Shown in pieces: positions 1-5,826 of a stretch of DNA of 6,526 nucleotides. The number at the start of each line of letters is the position of its first letter. Within the stretch, counting starts at the first letter, position 1. Source of the stretch: Opitutaceae bacterium (GTDB lineage: Bacteria > Verrucomicrobiota > Verrucomicrobiae > Opitutales > Opitutaceae); the NCBI GenBank assembly GCA_031266495.1, contig JAISAX010000121.1, positions 1 to 6,526 on the forward strand. Direction: 5' to 3'. The position numbers and the translations under genes are program-made. The notes beneath the pieces were generated by a model. It was not told the origin of the DNA. It worked only from the letters and a program-made list of their open reading frames with translations, and searched no databases.

Positions 1-11
1 CCTCCCTGGTT

Positions 12-73
12 GGGGGGGCCGCCCCCCCCTATCTCCAGAAACCCCGTCCCCCGGTGGGGGGGGCTCCCCCCCC
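12..73. repeat. Two G-run/C-run palindromes after the RAYT stop
   Basis: Bases 12-29 read G7-CCG-C8 and bases 56-73 read G8-CT-C8, each 18 nt and able to form a very stable GC hairpin. An additional C5-GGT-G5 pairing (48-60) could compete with the second. The first hairpin lies just after the RAYT stop (TAG, minus strand, 31-29); the second lies inside its final codons. They probably serve as the 3' REP partners of the transposase. Transcription termination is possible, but no T-run follows. Confidence 0.6.
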
Positions 74-685
74 GCCACTTTTCCCCACCCATTGCCAGTC
101 TCGCAGCCCTGCCTTCACGGGATTCGCCAACAGATACTCAAGAGCATGTTCATAGTCCGCCTCATCCCGGACAAGATGATCGTAGTACTCTTCCTGCCAA
201 AACGCACCGGTTCTCTCCAGACAACGATTGGCCTGATGTGCAGTCCAGGACTTCCAGCTATGCACAATCGATTTCAGGGTGTATCCGTTAAAAGGACGCA
301 AGATCACATGCACATGGTTCGGCATGATGCACCAGGCCAGTAACTCGTAGCGTTCGCCATGGAAATGCAGGATGGCATCATGCACCAGCGCGGCGATTTC
401 ATTTCTGGCCAGCCAGCATTCTCCCTCGCCCGAATCCAGGTAAGCTTCGACTCGTTCCGAATACAGTTCATCGAGCCGTCCCTGTTCTGTCAGGCTCAAT
501 GGCCGCCCCGCCGCCTCCGCTCTCCGGACGATGTCATCACGTTCGGTCATCCAGCCGACAAGCACATGTTTCGGCAACGAATCGACCAATCGGAAATTGA
601 CCGCATAGATCGCTCCCTCACAGGTCCAGTGCGGGAGATATCCGCGATTCCGGATTTCCACCGATGCCTGTCGCAGGGCATTCAC
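29..685 (-). CDS. REP-associated tyrosine transposase (RAYT, Y1_Tnp family)
   Basis: This is a single-strand DNA transposase of the HUH/Y1 superfamily, the kind that excises or copies REP palindromes. Counting residues from the ATG at 1444, the conserved start NRGYLPHW is at 266-273. The HUH motif is HVH (377-379) in MPNHVHVILRP. The likely catalytic tyrosine is Y420 or Y421 in FWQEEYYDHLVRDEADY, and LLANPVKAGLRDW (438-450) is the usual RAYT C-terminal block. The last ~18 residues (SGGGGAPPTGGRGFWR) are low complexity, come from G/C-run palindromes, and are probably not part of the fold. The start is uncertain: there is no ATG near the domain edge. GTG at 685 or 661 could serve, with no clear Shine-Dalgarno; otherwise translation comes from the upstream MenF frame, which is continuous with this one. 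REP-like palindromes flank both ends, as expected for a RAYT. All core motifs look intact. The family call is secure; the start and activity are not. Confidence 0.85.
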   Translation of the reverse strand: MNALRQASVEIRNRGYLPHWTCEGAIYAVNFRLVDSLPKHVLVGWMTERDDIVRRAEAAGRPLSLTEQGRLDELYSERVEAYLDSGEGECWLARNEIAALVHDAILHFHGERYELLAWCIMPNHVHVILRPFNGYTLKSIVHSWKSWTAHQANRCLERTGAFWQEEYYDHLVRDEADYEHALEYLLANPVKAGLRDWQWVGKSGGGGAPPTGGRGFWR

Positions 686-715
686 GGCATCCGGAACAGT
701 GACCTCTTGACTGAT

Positions 716-847
716 GCGGGCGGGACGCCCGCTTTCCGCAGAACGTGGCGCGGGCGGGACGCCCGCTTTCAGGAGAACCCTTTCCACCGAGGCGGGCGGG
801 ACGCCCGCGCCACGCGGAGAGGCAACGGTTGCGGGCGAGACGCCCGC
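716..847. repeat. Array of four REP palindromes (GCGGGCGGGACGCCCGC)
   Basis: There are three exact copies of the 17-nt imperfect palindrome GCGGGCGGGACGCCCGC at 716-732, 750-766 and 792-808. A fourth copy with one change (GCGGGCGAGACGCCCGC) is at 831-847. Copy starts are 34, 42 and 39 bp apart. Units 3 and 4 are followed by GCCAC, and units 1 and 2 by TTTC. On the minus strand the array translates to repeated AGVPPA-type peptides without breaking the MenF-RAYT frame. The location beside a RAYT fits REP sequences mobilised by that enzyme. Confidence 0.85.
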
Positions 848-853
848 GCCACT

Positions 854-1444
854 TCGATACTCGAAATTCGTGAACTTCCCGTGCGCTCGCCAGACGCGCT
901 CCGCGAGCGCGGCAAGATCGGCGTCGGGCGCGACCAGCAGGTTGGCCACGGCGGTCGTCACCCCTCCCCCCCCCTCCCCGCCGCTGCCGCCGGCCCGCGC
1001 TACTTGCCAGCGTGGCACAAAAACGTGGACGGCGGCGAATGGTTCGCCCGGCTCCACCTCGTCGTGAAATGTGAATGTCGTAAAAAAATGCGGTCCGCCG
1101 AAAGGCGCCTCCACGTCGCCCACCGCAATTGTGTGCGCAAGCGTGTCGTCAATGAAGCGTTGTATCCGCACGAAGCGGTCAGGTCCGTGCGCCGTGTGGG
1201 CGATGGCAATCTCCGCTCCGGCAAGGGCGCTCTCCGTGCCCGGACGTTCGGTGTAAAAATGCGGTTCGTCCGGCTCGAATATCGACTCCAGCACCGCCAG
1301 CGGGTCGAGCGCATCCACCGCCAGCGTGATGCTCGCCAGCTTCGCCCGTCCGTCGCGCACCGCCATCTCGCGGCATTTTTCCAGAAACGCTCCCAGCGCC
1401 TCCGGCGTGGCATTCCCGGCGGGATGGATCGGAAGGATGGTCAT
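854..1444 (-). pseudogene. menF: MenF-like isochorismate synthase, N-terminal part only, interrupted by RAYT/REP insertion
   Basis: Isochorismate synthase converts chorismate to isochorismate, the entry step of menaquinone (or siderophore) synthesis. The ATG at 1444 begins MTILPIHPAG. Features resembling the N-terminal half of MenF/EntC proteins are FGGPHFFTTFTFHDE (115-129), AAVHVFVPRWQVAR (137-150), TTAVANLLVAPDADL (163-177) and VWRAHGKFTNFEYR (184-197). Homology stops at about residue 197 (base 854), where GAAGTGGCGCGGGCG begins the first REP unit. The frame then runs without a stop through four REPs into a RAYT, ending at 29. Isochorismate synthases are usually about 400-480 aa, with the chorismate-binding catalytic domain at the C-terminus. 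That domain is absent here, so this product alone should not be catalytic. A Gly-rich stretch (AGGSGGEGGGG, 151-161) is a local expansion in a C-run. The 3' half may lie left of the window. No strong Shine-Dalgarno is seen. The family call is made by motif recall and is fairly confident; whether this is a pseudogene is inferred. Confidence 0.65.
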
Positions 1445-1468
1445 TGTGCGAATGTCCGGTTCGGAATT

Positions 1469-1497
1469 AACCACAGAGACACAGTGGCACGGAGACC
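1469..1497. repeat. Dispersed-type repeat AACCACAGAGACACAGTGGC
   Basis: The sequence AACCACAGAGACACAGTGGC, continuing to 1497, lies 25 bp upstream of the menF ATG. It resembles a short intergenic repeat (ACCACAGAGACACAGAG-type) often seen next to AKDAKDAK-type units in Verrucomicrobia and Planctomycetes. Only one copy is present here, so the call rests on recognition. Confidence 0.4.
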
Positions 1498-1506
1498 GGA
1501 CGCCTG

Positions 1507-1652
1507 GGGGAACTCCCGCAATTCCTTTTTTACCGCGAAGGACGCGAAGGATGCCAAGTGCGTCAAGTGCGCCAAGTGCCAATGTCCCGATTTTCCTGGT
1601 CTTCGCATCCTTCGCGTCCTTCGCGGTAAAAAAGGAATTGCAGGAGTTCCCC
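1507..1652. repeat. Long inverted repeat of the 'AKDAKDAK' intergenic type downstream of metG
   Basis: The arms are 1507-1554 and 1605-1652. They match at 47 of 48 positions (only 1517/1642 mismatch) and include a perfect 37-bp core (1518-1554 with 1605-1641). The loop of about 50 nt contains CAAGTGC three times at 9-bp spacing (1555-1579). The core includes ACCGCGAAGGACGCGAAGGA, a sequence type known to recur between genes in several bacterial phyla. The outer arm ends 3 bp from the metG stop codon (1658-1656), so it would fold at the very end of the metG transcript. It could act as a 3' stabiliser or terminator, but no U-run follows it on the minus strand. Confidence 0.85.
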
Positions 1653-1655
1653 TGG

Positions 1656-3227
1656 TCACTTCGATTTCGTATCCGTCTGCGGTCGCGGGAACAGGATCGC
1701 CGTCCCGGCCACCTTCGAACCGGTGAGGCGGTCGCCCCACACGAGTTCGTCGCGCCAGCCGGCGCCGGTGGCGGCGCTTTCCGGACCGGACGCCGGTTTG
1801 TATCCGAGGACACCGTACACCTTTTCGACGGTGGCGGGCATCACGGCCACGAGGAGCGTCACGCCCAGGCGCAGCGCCTCGGCCATCGTGGCGAGCGAGG
1901 TGCGCAGCAGCGCCTGATCGGCGGCAGCGGCGGACTTGCCGAGCTTCCACGGGGCGCGTTGCTCGACGTAGCGGTTGGTCGCGGTGATGAAACCGAAGGT
2001 GCGTTCCAGCGCGATGTGGAACTGGAATCCCTCGTTCAGCCCGATCACCTCCGCGCGCGTCTTTTCCCAAAGCGTTTTCAGCTCCGTCTCGGGCGCGAGC
2101 GCGGCGGCGGACGCGGCGGAAGGGATCACGCCGCCGGCGAAGCGGTTGGTCATGTTGAGCGTGCGGTTGACAAGGTTGCCGAGGTTGTTGGCGAGTTCGG
2201 CGTTGTAGCGGGCGAGGAATTGCTGGAGCGAGAAATCGCTGTCCTGCCCCACGCTCATCTCGCGGATGAGGAAGTAGCGCAGCGCATCGACGCCGTACTG
2301 GTCGGCGAAGCTCACCGGCTCCACGAAATTGCCGGTGCTCTTGGACATCTTGCTGCCGTTGATCGACCACCAGCCGTGGGCGAGCAGCGAGCGCGGCGGT
2401 TCCACGCCGAGCGCTTTCAGCATGATCGGCCAGTAAACGGCGTGCGGCGGCACGAGGATGTCCTTGCCGATGACGTGGAAGTCGGCCGGCCACACGCCCG
2501 GTTTGTCGATCACGGCGGAGTAGTAGTTGACCAGCGCGTCGAACCACACGTAGGTCACAAAATCCTCGTCGAAGGGCAGCGGGATGCCCCACCCGAGGCG
2601 GTCCTTCGGTCGCGAGATGCAGAGGTCGTTGAGCGGTTCGGACAAAAATTCCAGCACCTGCTTCTGGCGGTAGCGGGGAAACACGAAGTCTTCGTTGGTT
2701 TTGAGGAAATCGATCAGCCAGTCCTGGTAGGCGCGCAGTTTGAAGAAGTAGTTGCTTTCGGTGATTTCGGTGACGTCGCCGAAGATCTCCGGCCAGGTGC
2801 CGTCGGGGTTGCGGTCTTTTTCCTGTAAAAACTGCTCCTGGCGCGTGGAATAAAAGCCTTTGTATTCGGCTTTGTAGATTTCGCCCTTGTCGTGGAGTTT
2901 TTGCAGGAGTTGGCGGACGACGTTCTTGTGACGCGGTTCGGTGGTGCGGATGAAGTCGTCGTTGGAGATGGCGAGTTTGGCGCAGAGGGCGCGGAATTCT
3001 CCGGAGACTTCGTCGCACAGTTGTTGTGGCGTGATGCCGCGTTTGCGGGCGCTTTGCTGGACTTTCTGGCCGTGTTCGTCCACGCCGGTGAGGAAGTAAA
3101 CGTGGTCGCCCATCGCGCGGCGGAATCGGGCAATGACGTCCGTCAAGACCTTCTCGTAGGCGTGGCCGAGGTGCGGCGAACCGTTCACGTAGTCAATCGC
3201 GGTCGTGATGTAGAATGTCTTCTTCAT
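1656..3227 (-). CDS. metG: Methionyl-tRNA synthetase, short form without zinc-knuckle cysteines
   Basis: This class I aminoacyl-tRNA synthetase charges tRNA-Met with methionine in the cytosol. It is 523 aa from the ATG at 3227 (MKKTFYITTAIDYVNGSPHLGHAYEKV). The HIGH motif is HLGH (19-22), the GVDEHGQKV block is at 48-56, YVWFDALVNY at 226-235, and KMSKS (293-297) is preceded by HGWWSINGS. The anticodon-binding helical domain is recognisable from ELANNLGNLVNRTLN (344-358) and RYVEQRAPWKLGK (419-431). The connective-peptide insertion has no cysteine where many MetRS carry CxxC zinc knuckles: the segment GFYSTRQEQF (124-133) replaces the usual Cys-containing stretch. There is no C-terminal tRNA-binding (EMAP-like) domain. 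The frame stays open upstream to 3395, but that part encodes poly-Pro low complexity, and the family start is at MKKTFYITT. Gaps to its neighbours are 445 bp upstream and 211 bp downstream, so it is probably transcribed alone. No strong Shine-Dalgarno is visible. Confidence 0.97.
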   Translation of the reverse strand: MKKTFYITTAIDYVNGSPHLGHAYEKVLTDVIARFRRAMGDHVYFLTGVDEHGQKVQQSARKRGITPQQLCDEVSGEFRALCAKLAISNDDFIRTTEPRHKNVVRQLLQKLHDKGEIYKAEYKGFYSTRQEQFLQEKDRNPDGTWPEIFGDVTEITESNYFFKLRAYQDWLIDFLKTNEDFVFPRYRQKQVLEFLSEPLNDLCISRPKDRLGWGIPLPFDEDFVTYVWFDALVNYYSAVIDKPGVWPADFHVIGKDILVPPHAVYWPIMLKALGVEPPRSLLAHGWWSINGSKMSKSTGNFVEPVSFADQYGVDALRYFLIREMSVGQDSDFSLQQFLARYNAELANNLGNLVNRTLNMTNRFAGGVIPSAASAAALAPETELKTLWEKTRAEVIGLNEGFQFHIALERTFGFITATNRYVEQRAPWKLGKSAAAADQALLRTSLATMAEALRLGVTLLVAVMPATVEKVYGVLGYKPASGPESAATGAGWRDELVWGDRLTGSKVAGTAILFPRPQTDTKSK

Positions 3228-3448
3228 GCGTGGAAATCGTCCGAGAAAAACGGGCGACGGACAAATGTCGAAGATTTTGCAGAACGGCTGCGAACGGGGG
3301 GGGGGAGGAGGGGGGGGATCCTGCTCGTTTTCATTCTCACTGAAGTTACGCAGGCCGGAGGCCCGCGCCAGCGGGACGAAGTGGCGATACCCCAAGGTCT
3401 TCGCGGGCTTCGCAAGCGAAGCCCCTACGGCGTTCCGCGTAACATCAG
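3228..3448. other. metG upstream region with a G-run and REP-like palindromes
   Basis: This forms most of the 445-bp gap between metG and the oxidoreductase gene. It contains a G-run (3296-3317: G10-A-GG-A-G8), a degenerate hexamer stretch (CTCGTTTTCATTCTCAC, 3324-3340), a REP-like palindrome CAGGCCGGAGGCCCGCGCCA (3351-3370) and a perfect 9-bp-arm palindrome GGGCTTCGCAAGCGAAGCCC (3405-3424). The CCCGCGCCA context matches the REP units near the transposase. The metG promoter must lie here or further upstream, but no convincing -35/-10 pair is seen. Confidence 0.55.
3405..3424. repeat. Perfect palindrome GGGCTTCGCAAGCGAAGCCC
   Basis: This is a 20-nt sequence with 9-bp arms around an AA/TT centre, upstream of metG on its leader side. 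It is followed by CTACGG and resembles a REP unit. It could instead be an operator-like site for a dimeric regulator, but only one copy is present. Confidence 0.6.
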
Positions 3449-3669
3449 ATTCTCATTCTCATTCTCATTCTCATTCTCATTCTCATTCTCGTTCTCCGGT
3501 TTGGTTCGTTCTCTTGCTCGTTCTCTTGCTCGTTCTCCATTCATGAGCGAGGGGTGGAGGAGGAGAACGAGAATGAGGAAGAGAACGAGAACGAATCGAA
3601 CCGGAGAACGAGAATGAGAACGAGAACGAGAAAGAGAATGAGGGAGAGGGAGAGGGAGAGGGAGAGGAC
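3449..3669. repeat. Inverted hexanucleotide repeat tract (ATTCTC / GAGAAC, then GAGAGG)
   Basis: Seven ATTCTC units and one GTTCTC run from 3449 to 3496. They are followed by CCGGTTTGGTTCG and CTTGCTCGTTCT units to about 3538. After a turn near 3540-3552 the same pattern returns on the opposite strand: GAGAACGAGAATGAG units, CGAATCGAACCGG (3591-3603), then GAGAACGAGAATG units. The CCGGTT...TTCG elements on both arms line up as a diverged inverted repeat with arms of about 90-100 bp. A (GAGAGG)n tract at 3642-3667 ends 5 bp before the oxidoreductase stop codon (3675-3673). The 6-bp unit keeps frames open, giving artefactual Ser-Phe or Glu-Asn repeats. One strand of 3602-3672 is almost all purine. 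Confidence 0.9.
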
Positions 3670-3672
3670 GAG

Positions 3673-4506
3673 TCACCCGAGCAACCGGATCAGCGAGGCG
3701 AAGTCGTTGTCGGCCCAGCCACGCGCCTCCGCCTCGGCCAGCCGGGCGCGCACGGCGGCCAGCAACGGAAAACCCGTCGCCTCCGCCGTGCCGGTGGCCA
3801 GCCGCATGTCCTTGTGCATGTGCTTCACGGAAAATTGCGGGGGAACAAAATCCCCGGCGCGCAGTTTTTGTTCCTTGAGCGTCACGAGGCCGGAGTGGCC
3901 GACGTTGCGCGAGAGCGCGCCGAAAAACGTGTCGTCGCCGATGCCGGCCCGGCGGGCCAGCGTGAGCGCCTCCGAGAGGCCTTCCATCTGGATCGCGAGG
4001 TTGAGGTTCATCGCGAGTTTCAGGATCGTGGCCTGCCGGTTGTCGCCGATGTGTAGCCGGCTGGTCGATACGAGCGAGAGCACCGGATCCAGTTCGGCGA
4101 CCAGAGCGGCGTCGCCGCCGAGATAAAAGACGGTCTTGCGCTCCTCCGCCGCGGGCTTGCTGCCGGTGAAGGGGGCTTCGAGGTAGCGCGCCCCGGTGGA
4201 TGTGACCCGGTCGCGGAAACGCGTGCTGCTCTCCGGGTCGATCGTGCTCGACTGGATAACAACCTTGCCCGGCCCGAGCGCGGGCCGGATGCGGTCGATG
4301 ACGTCCTGCACGGCCGGCGGATCGGCCACGACGATCTGCACGATGTCGCTCGCCGCCGCCACGGCTTCGGGCGTGTTGCGCCATTGAGGGAAGTCCGGCT
4401 GCGGGGTACGGTTCCATGCGCCGGCGAGCACGCCCGCCGCGTGATAGTGGCGCGCCCAGATGCCGCCAATGATGCCAAGTCCGAGAACGCCGATTTTTTT
4501 GCTCAT
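3673..4506 (-). CDS. NAD(P)-dependent beta-hydroxyacid dehydrogenase, GLYR / succinic-semialdehyde reductase-like
   Basis: This 277-aa protein belongs to the 3-hydroxyisobutyrate dehydrogenase (beta-HAD) superfamily. An N-terminal Rossmann fold opens with KKIGVLGLGIIGG (3-15; GxGxxG at 9-14). AWNRTPQ (30-36) has no acidic residue at the end of the second strand and has an Arg, which suggests NADPH preference. The substrate loop is EAPFTGSKPAAEE (110-122), and the catalytic lysine is K163 in KLAMNLNLAIQMEG. A second signature lysine is in FSVKHMHKDMRLA (225-237). The GSK and KHxxKDMRLA versions of these motifs resemble the glyoxylate/succinic-semialdehyde reductase branch more than valine-pathway enzymes. 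Expected role: reduction of small aldehydes such as glyoxylate or succinic semialdehyde in the cytosol. The exact substrate cannot be fixed from sequence. The start ATG (4506) sits directly before the Rossmann strand, as usual; no strong Shine-Dalgarno is seen. Gaps to cysK and metG are 288 and 445 bp. Confidence 0.9.
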   Translation of the reverse strand: MSKKIGVLGLGIIGGIWARHYHAAGVLAGAWNRTPQPDFPQWRNTPEAVAAASDIVQIVVADPPAVQDVIDRIRPALGPGKVVIQSSTIDPESSTRFRDRVTSTGARYLEAPFTGSKPAAEERKTVFYLGGDAALVAELDPVLSLVSTSRLHIGDNRQATILKLAMNLNLAIQMEGLSEALTLARRAGIGDDTFFGALSRNVGHSGLVTLKEQKLRAGDFVPPQFSVKHMHKDMRLATGTAEATGFPLLAAVRARLAEAEARGWADNDFASLIRLLG

Positions 4507-4599
4507 GATCTTTTGAAAAAACTATGCTGCCCCGTTCGTCGCGAGAGTAACCGCGAAGGACCTGGAGCGGTGAAGCCGCAACCGGAATTTTCCAAACCG

Positions 4600-4699
4600 T
4601 AACCGCGAATGGACGCGAATGGACGCGAATAAAAACCCGATGAATCGGCAGGCTTTGTTTTTGTTTTTATTCGCGTTCATTCGCGTCCATTCGCGGTTA
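4600..4699. repeat. 37-bp inverted repeat built from GCGAATGGAC units
   Basis: Arms 4600-4636 and 4663-4699 match with a single mismatch (C versus T in the middle unit). Each arm is made of the 10-bp unit GCGAATGGAC repeated, starting TAACCGCGAATGG and ending ATAAAAAC. The 26-nt loop contains a smaller CCGAT-GA-ATCGG palindrome (4638-4649). It lies between the cysK stop and the oxidoreductase start, so it could shape the 3' end of the cysK transcript. A shorter related fragment, TAACCGCGAAGGA, occurs at 4548-4560. Confidence 0.85.
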
Positions 4700-4721
4700 A
4701 AACGATTTTTTCAAAGTGCCC

Positions 4722-4752
4722 GTTAGTGTCCATTAGTGTCCATTAGTGGTTT
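4722..4752. repeat. Short direct repeats TTAGTGTCCA
   Basis: There are two full copies of TTAGTGTCCA (4723-4732 and 4733-4742) and a third diverged copy, TTAGTGGTTT (4743-4752), in perfect 10-bp tandem. They lie about 40 bp beyond the cysK stop on its transcribed side. The 10-bp period equals that of the neighbouring GCGAATGGAC units, and both contain a G(T/A)CCA/TGGAC element, so they may be related. Confidence 0.7.
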
Positions 4753-4794
4753 AAAAGAACGTTAAACAAGCGGCATTGTGTTTAATCCGGTCTT

Positions 4795-5745
4795 TCACAC
4801 CCGCACTTCCTGCCAGGCGCGTTCGGCGAGAGCGGTCGAGAGGTAGCGTTCGCCGCAACTGCAGGCGATGGTCACGATCACCTTGCCCTCGAACTCGGGC
4901 CGCGCCGCCACCTGCAACGCCGCCCGGATGTTCGCGCCCGTCGAGATGCCGCCGAGGATGCCCTCCTGCACGGCAAGCTGGCGGGCAGTGTTGAGCGCAT
5001 CGTCGTCGGTCACGGCGATGATCTCGTCGATGATCGAGGTGTTGCAGTTTTTCGGCACGAACCCCGCGCCGATGCCCTGGATCATGTGACGGCCCGGCTT
5101 GCCGCCCGCGAGCACCGGACTGGCCGCCGGCTCCACCGCGATGGCGCGCATCTCGCGGCGCGATTTGATGACCTCCGTCACCCCCGTGATCGTCCCGCCC
5201 GTGCCGACGCCGGCCACGAACGCGTCGATCTTGCCGCCGGTGGCTTCCCAGATCTCCACCGCCGTCGTGCGGCGATGGACTTCGGGGTTGGCCGGATTTT
5301 CAAATTGTTGCGGCATGTAACCGCGCTCGCCGTGCTGCGCGAGGAGGGCGTTGGCCTTGGCAATGGCGCCCGGCATGCCTTCCGAGGCGGGCGTGAGGAC
5401 GAGTTCCGCGCCGAGCATCCGGAGCAGCACCCGGCGCTCCAGCGACATCGTTTCCGGCATCGTCAGGATCAGCTTGTAGCCGCGCTGCGCGCAGACGAAC
5501 GCCAGCGCGATGCCCGTATTGCCCGACGTCGGTTCCACGATCACGCTTTCCGGACCGACCTTGCCCTCCTTTTCCGCCGCCTCGATCATTGCGCGCCCGA
5601 TGCGGTCCTTCACGCTGGAGCACGGGTTGACGAATTCGTTTTTCACATAAACCGCGCCCGGCAGTTTCGCGGCCATGCGTCCGAGTTTGACGAGCGGGGT
5701 GTTGCCAACGGTGGAAACGATGTCCGGGAAAAGGATGGAGGCCAT
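4795..5745 (-). CDS. cysK: Cysteine synthase A (O-acetylserine sulfhydrylase)
   Basis: This PLP enzyme makes cysteine from O-acetylserine and sulfide in the cytosol. It is 316 aa, the usual family length, from the ATG at 5745 ([21 protein letters not shown]). The PLP-binding lysine is K46 in [14 protein letters not shown]. The substrate loop is [12 protein letters not shown] (71-82), the phosphate-binding loop is [10 protein letters not shown] (179-188), and GISTGAN (266-272) carries the serine that contacts the pyridine nitrogen. All catalytic elements are intact. The C-terminus ends EVRV rather than with a long regulatory extension. The frame is open far upstream (to beyond 6400), but that part is a palindromic tandem array translated by chance, and homology starts at MASILF. 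The gene is divergent from a probable regulator gene at 6224. CysM-type substrate range cannot be excluded, but the overall sequence reads as CysK. Confidence 0.96.
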   Translation of the reverse strand: MASILFPDIVSTVGNTPLVKLGRMAAKLPGAVYVKNEFVNPCSSVKDRIGRAMIEAAEKEGKVGPESVIVEPTSGNTGIALAFVCAQRGYKLILTMPETMSLERRVLLRMLGAELVLTPASEGMPGAIAKANALLAQHGERGYMPQQFENPANPEVHRRTTAVEIWEATGGKIDAFVAGVGTGGTITGVTEVIKSRREMRAIAVEPAASPVLAGGKPGRHMIQGIGAGFVPKNCNTSIIDEIIAVTDDDALNTARQLAVQEGILGGISTGANIRAALQVAARPEFEGKVIVTIACSCGERYLSTALAERAWQEVRV

Positions 5746-5826
5746 GCCTCGCAACGTGGCCGGATGCCCCCGCGAGGTCAATGCGGACATCGGCCCCCGA
5801 ACGGGTGCGCAGGACGCAAAGGAGGC

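Larger units (their letters stand above)
12..853 (-). mobile_element. RAYT with flanking REP palindromes inserted in menF
   Basis: This is the interval between the point where MenF homology ends (about 854) and the left edge. It contains four REP palindromes (716-847), the RAYT coding region, and two G/C-run palindromes after its stop (12-29 and 56-73). The context AGTGGCG precedes the palindrome both on the 5' side (revcomp near 850) and on the 3' side (revcomp of 74-80), which suggests related REP units border the transposase on both sides. Its true left boundary and any target-site feature cannot be seen, because the rest of menF, if it survives, lies outside the window. Confidence 0.5.

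Noticed and set aside
359..1726. 455-aa plus-strand open frame over the RAYT/menF region
   Set aside because: It is antisense to clear RAYT and MenF motifs, and its content is Arg-rich shadow translation with REP-derived peptides.
1326..2828. 500-aa plus-strand open frame opposite metG
   Set aside because: It lies opposite metG, whose motifs are unambiguous, and shows His/Val/Glu-rich shadow composition typical of GC-rich antisense frames.
1441..3018. 525-aa minus-strand open frame overlapping metG in another frame
   Set aside because: Arg/His/Pro-rich out-of-frame reading of metG with no recognisable domain.
3228..3395. Upstream extension of metG to an ATG at 3395
   Set aside because: The extra 56 residues are poly-Pro and repeat-derived (NENEQDPPPPPPP), while MetRS homology starts at MKKTFYITT.
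3449..3496. Phase-variation switch by hexamer slippage
   Set aside because: A 6-bp unit does not shift frame, and no credible coding gene or promoter spacer overlaps the tract.
3425..4417. 330-aa minus-strand frame ending in Glu-Asn repeats
   Set aside because: It is out of frame with the oxidoreductase, and the ENENEN tail is the hexamer repeat read through.
4629..4652. Rho-independent terminator for cysK (CCGAT-GA-ATCGG followed by T-run on the minus strand)
   Set aside because: The stem is only five bp with a 2-nt loop, so it would be weak, and it sits inside the loop of a much larger inverted repeat that would dominate folding.
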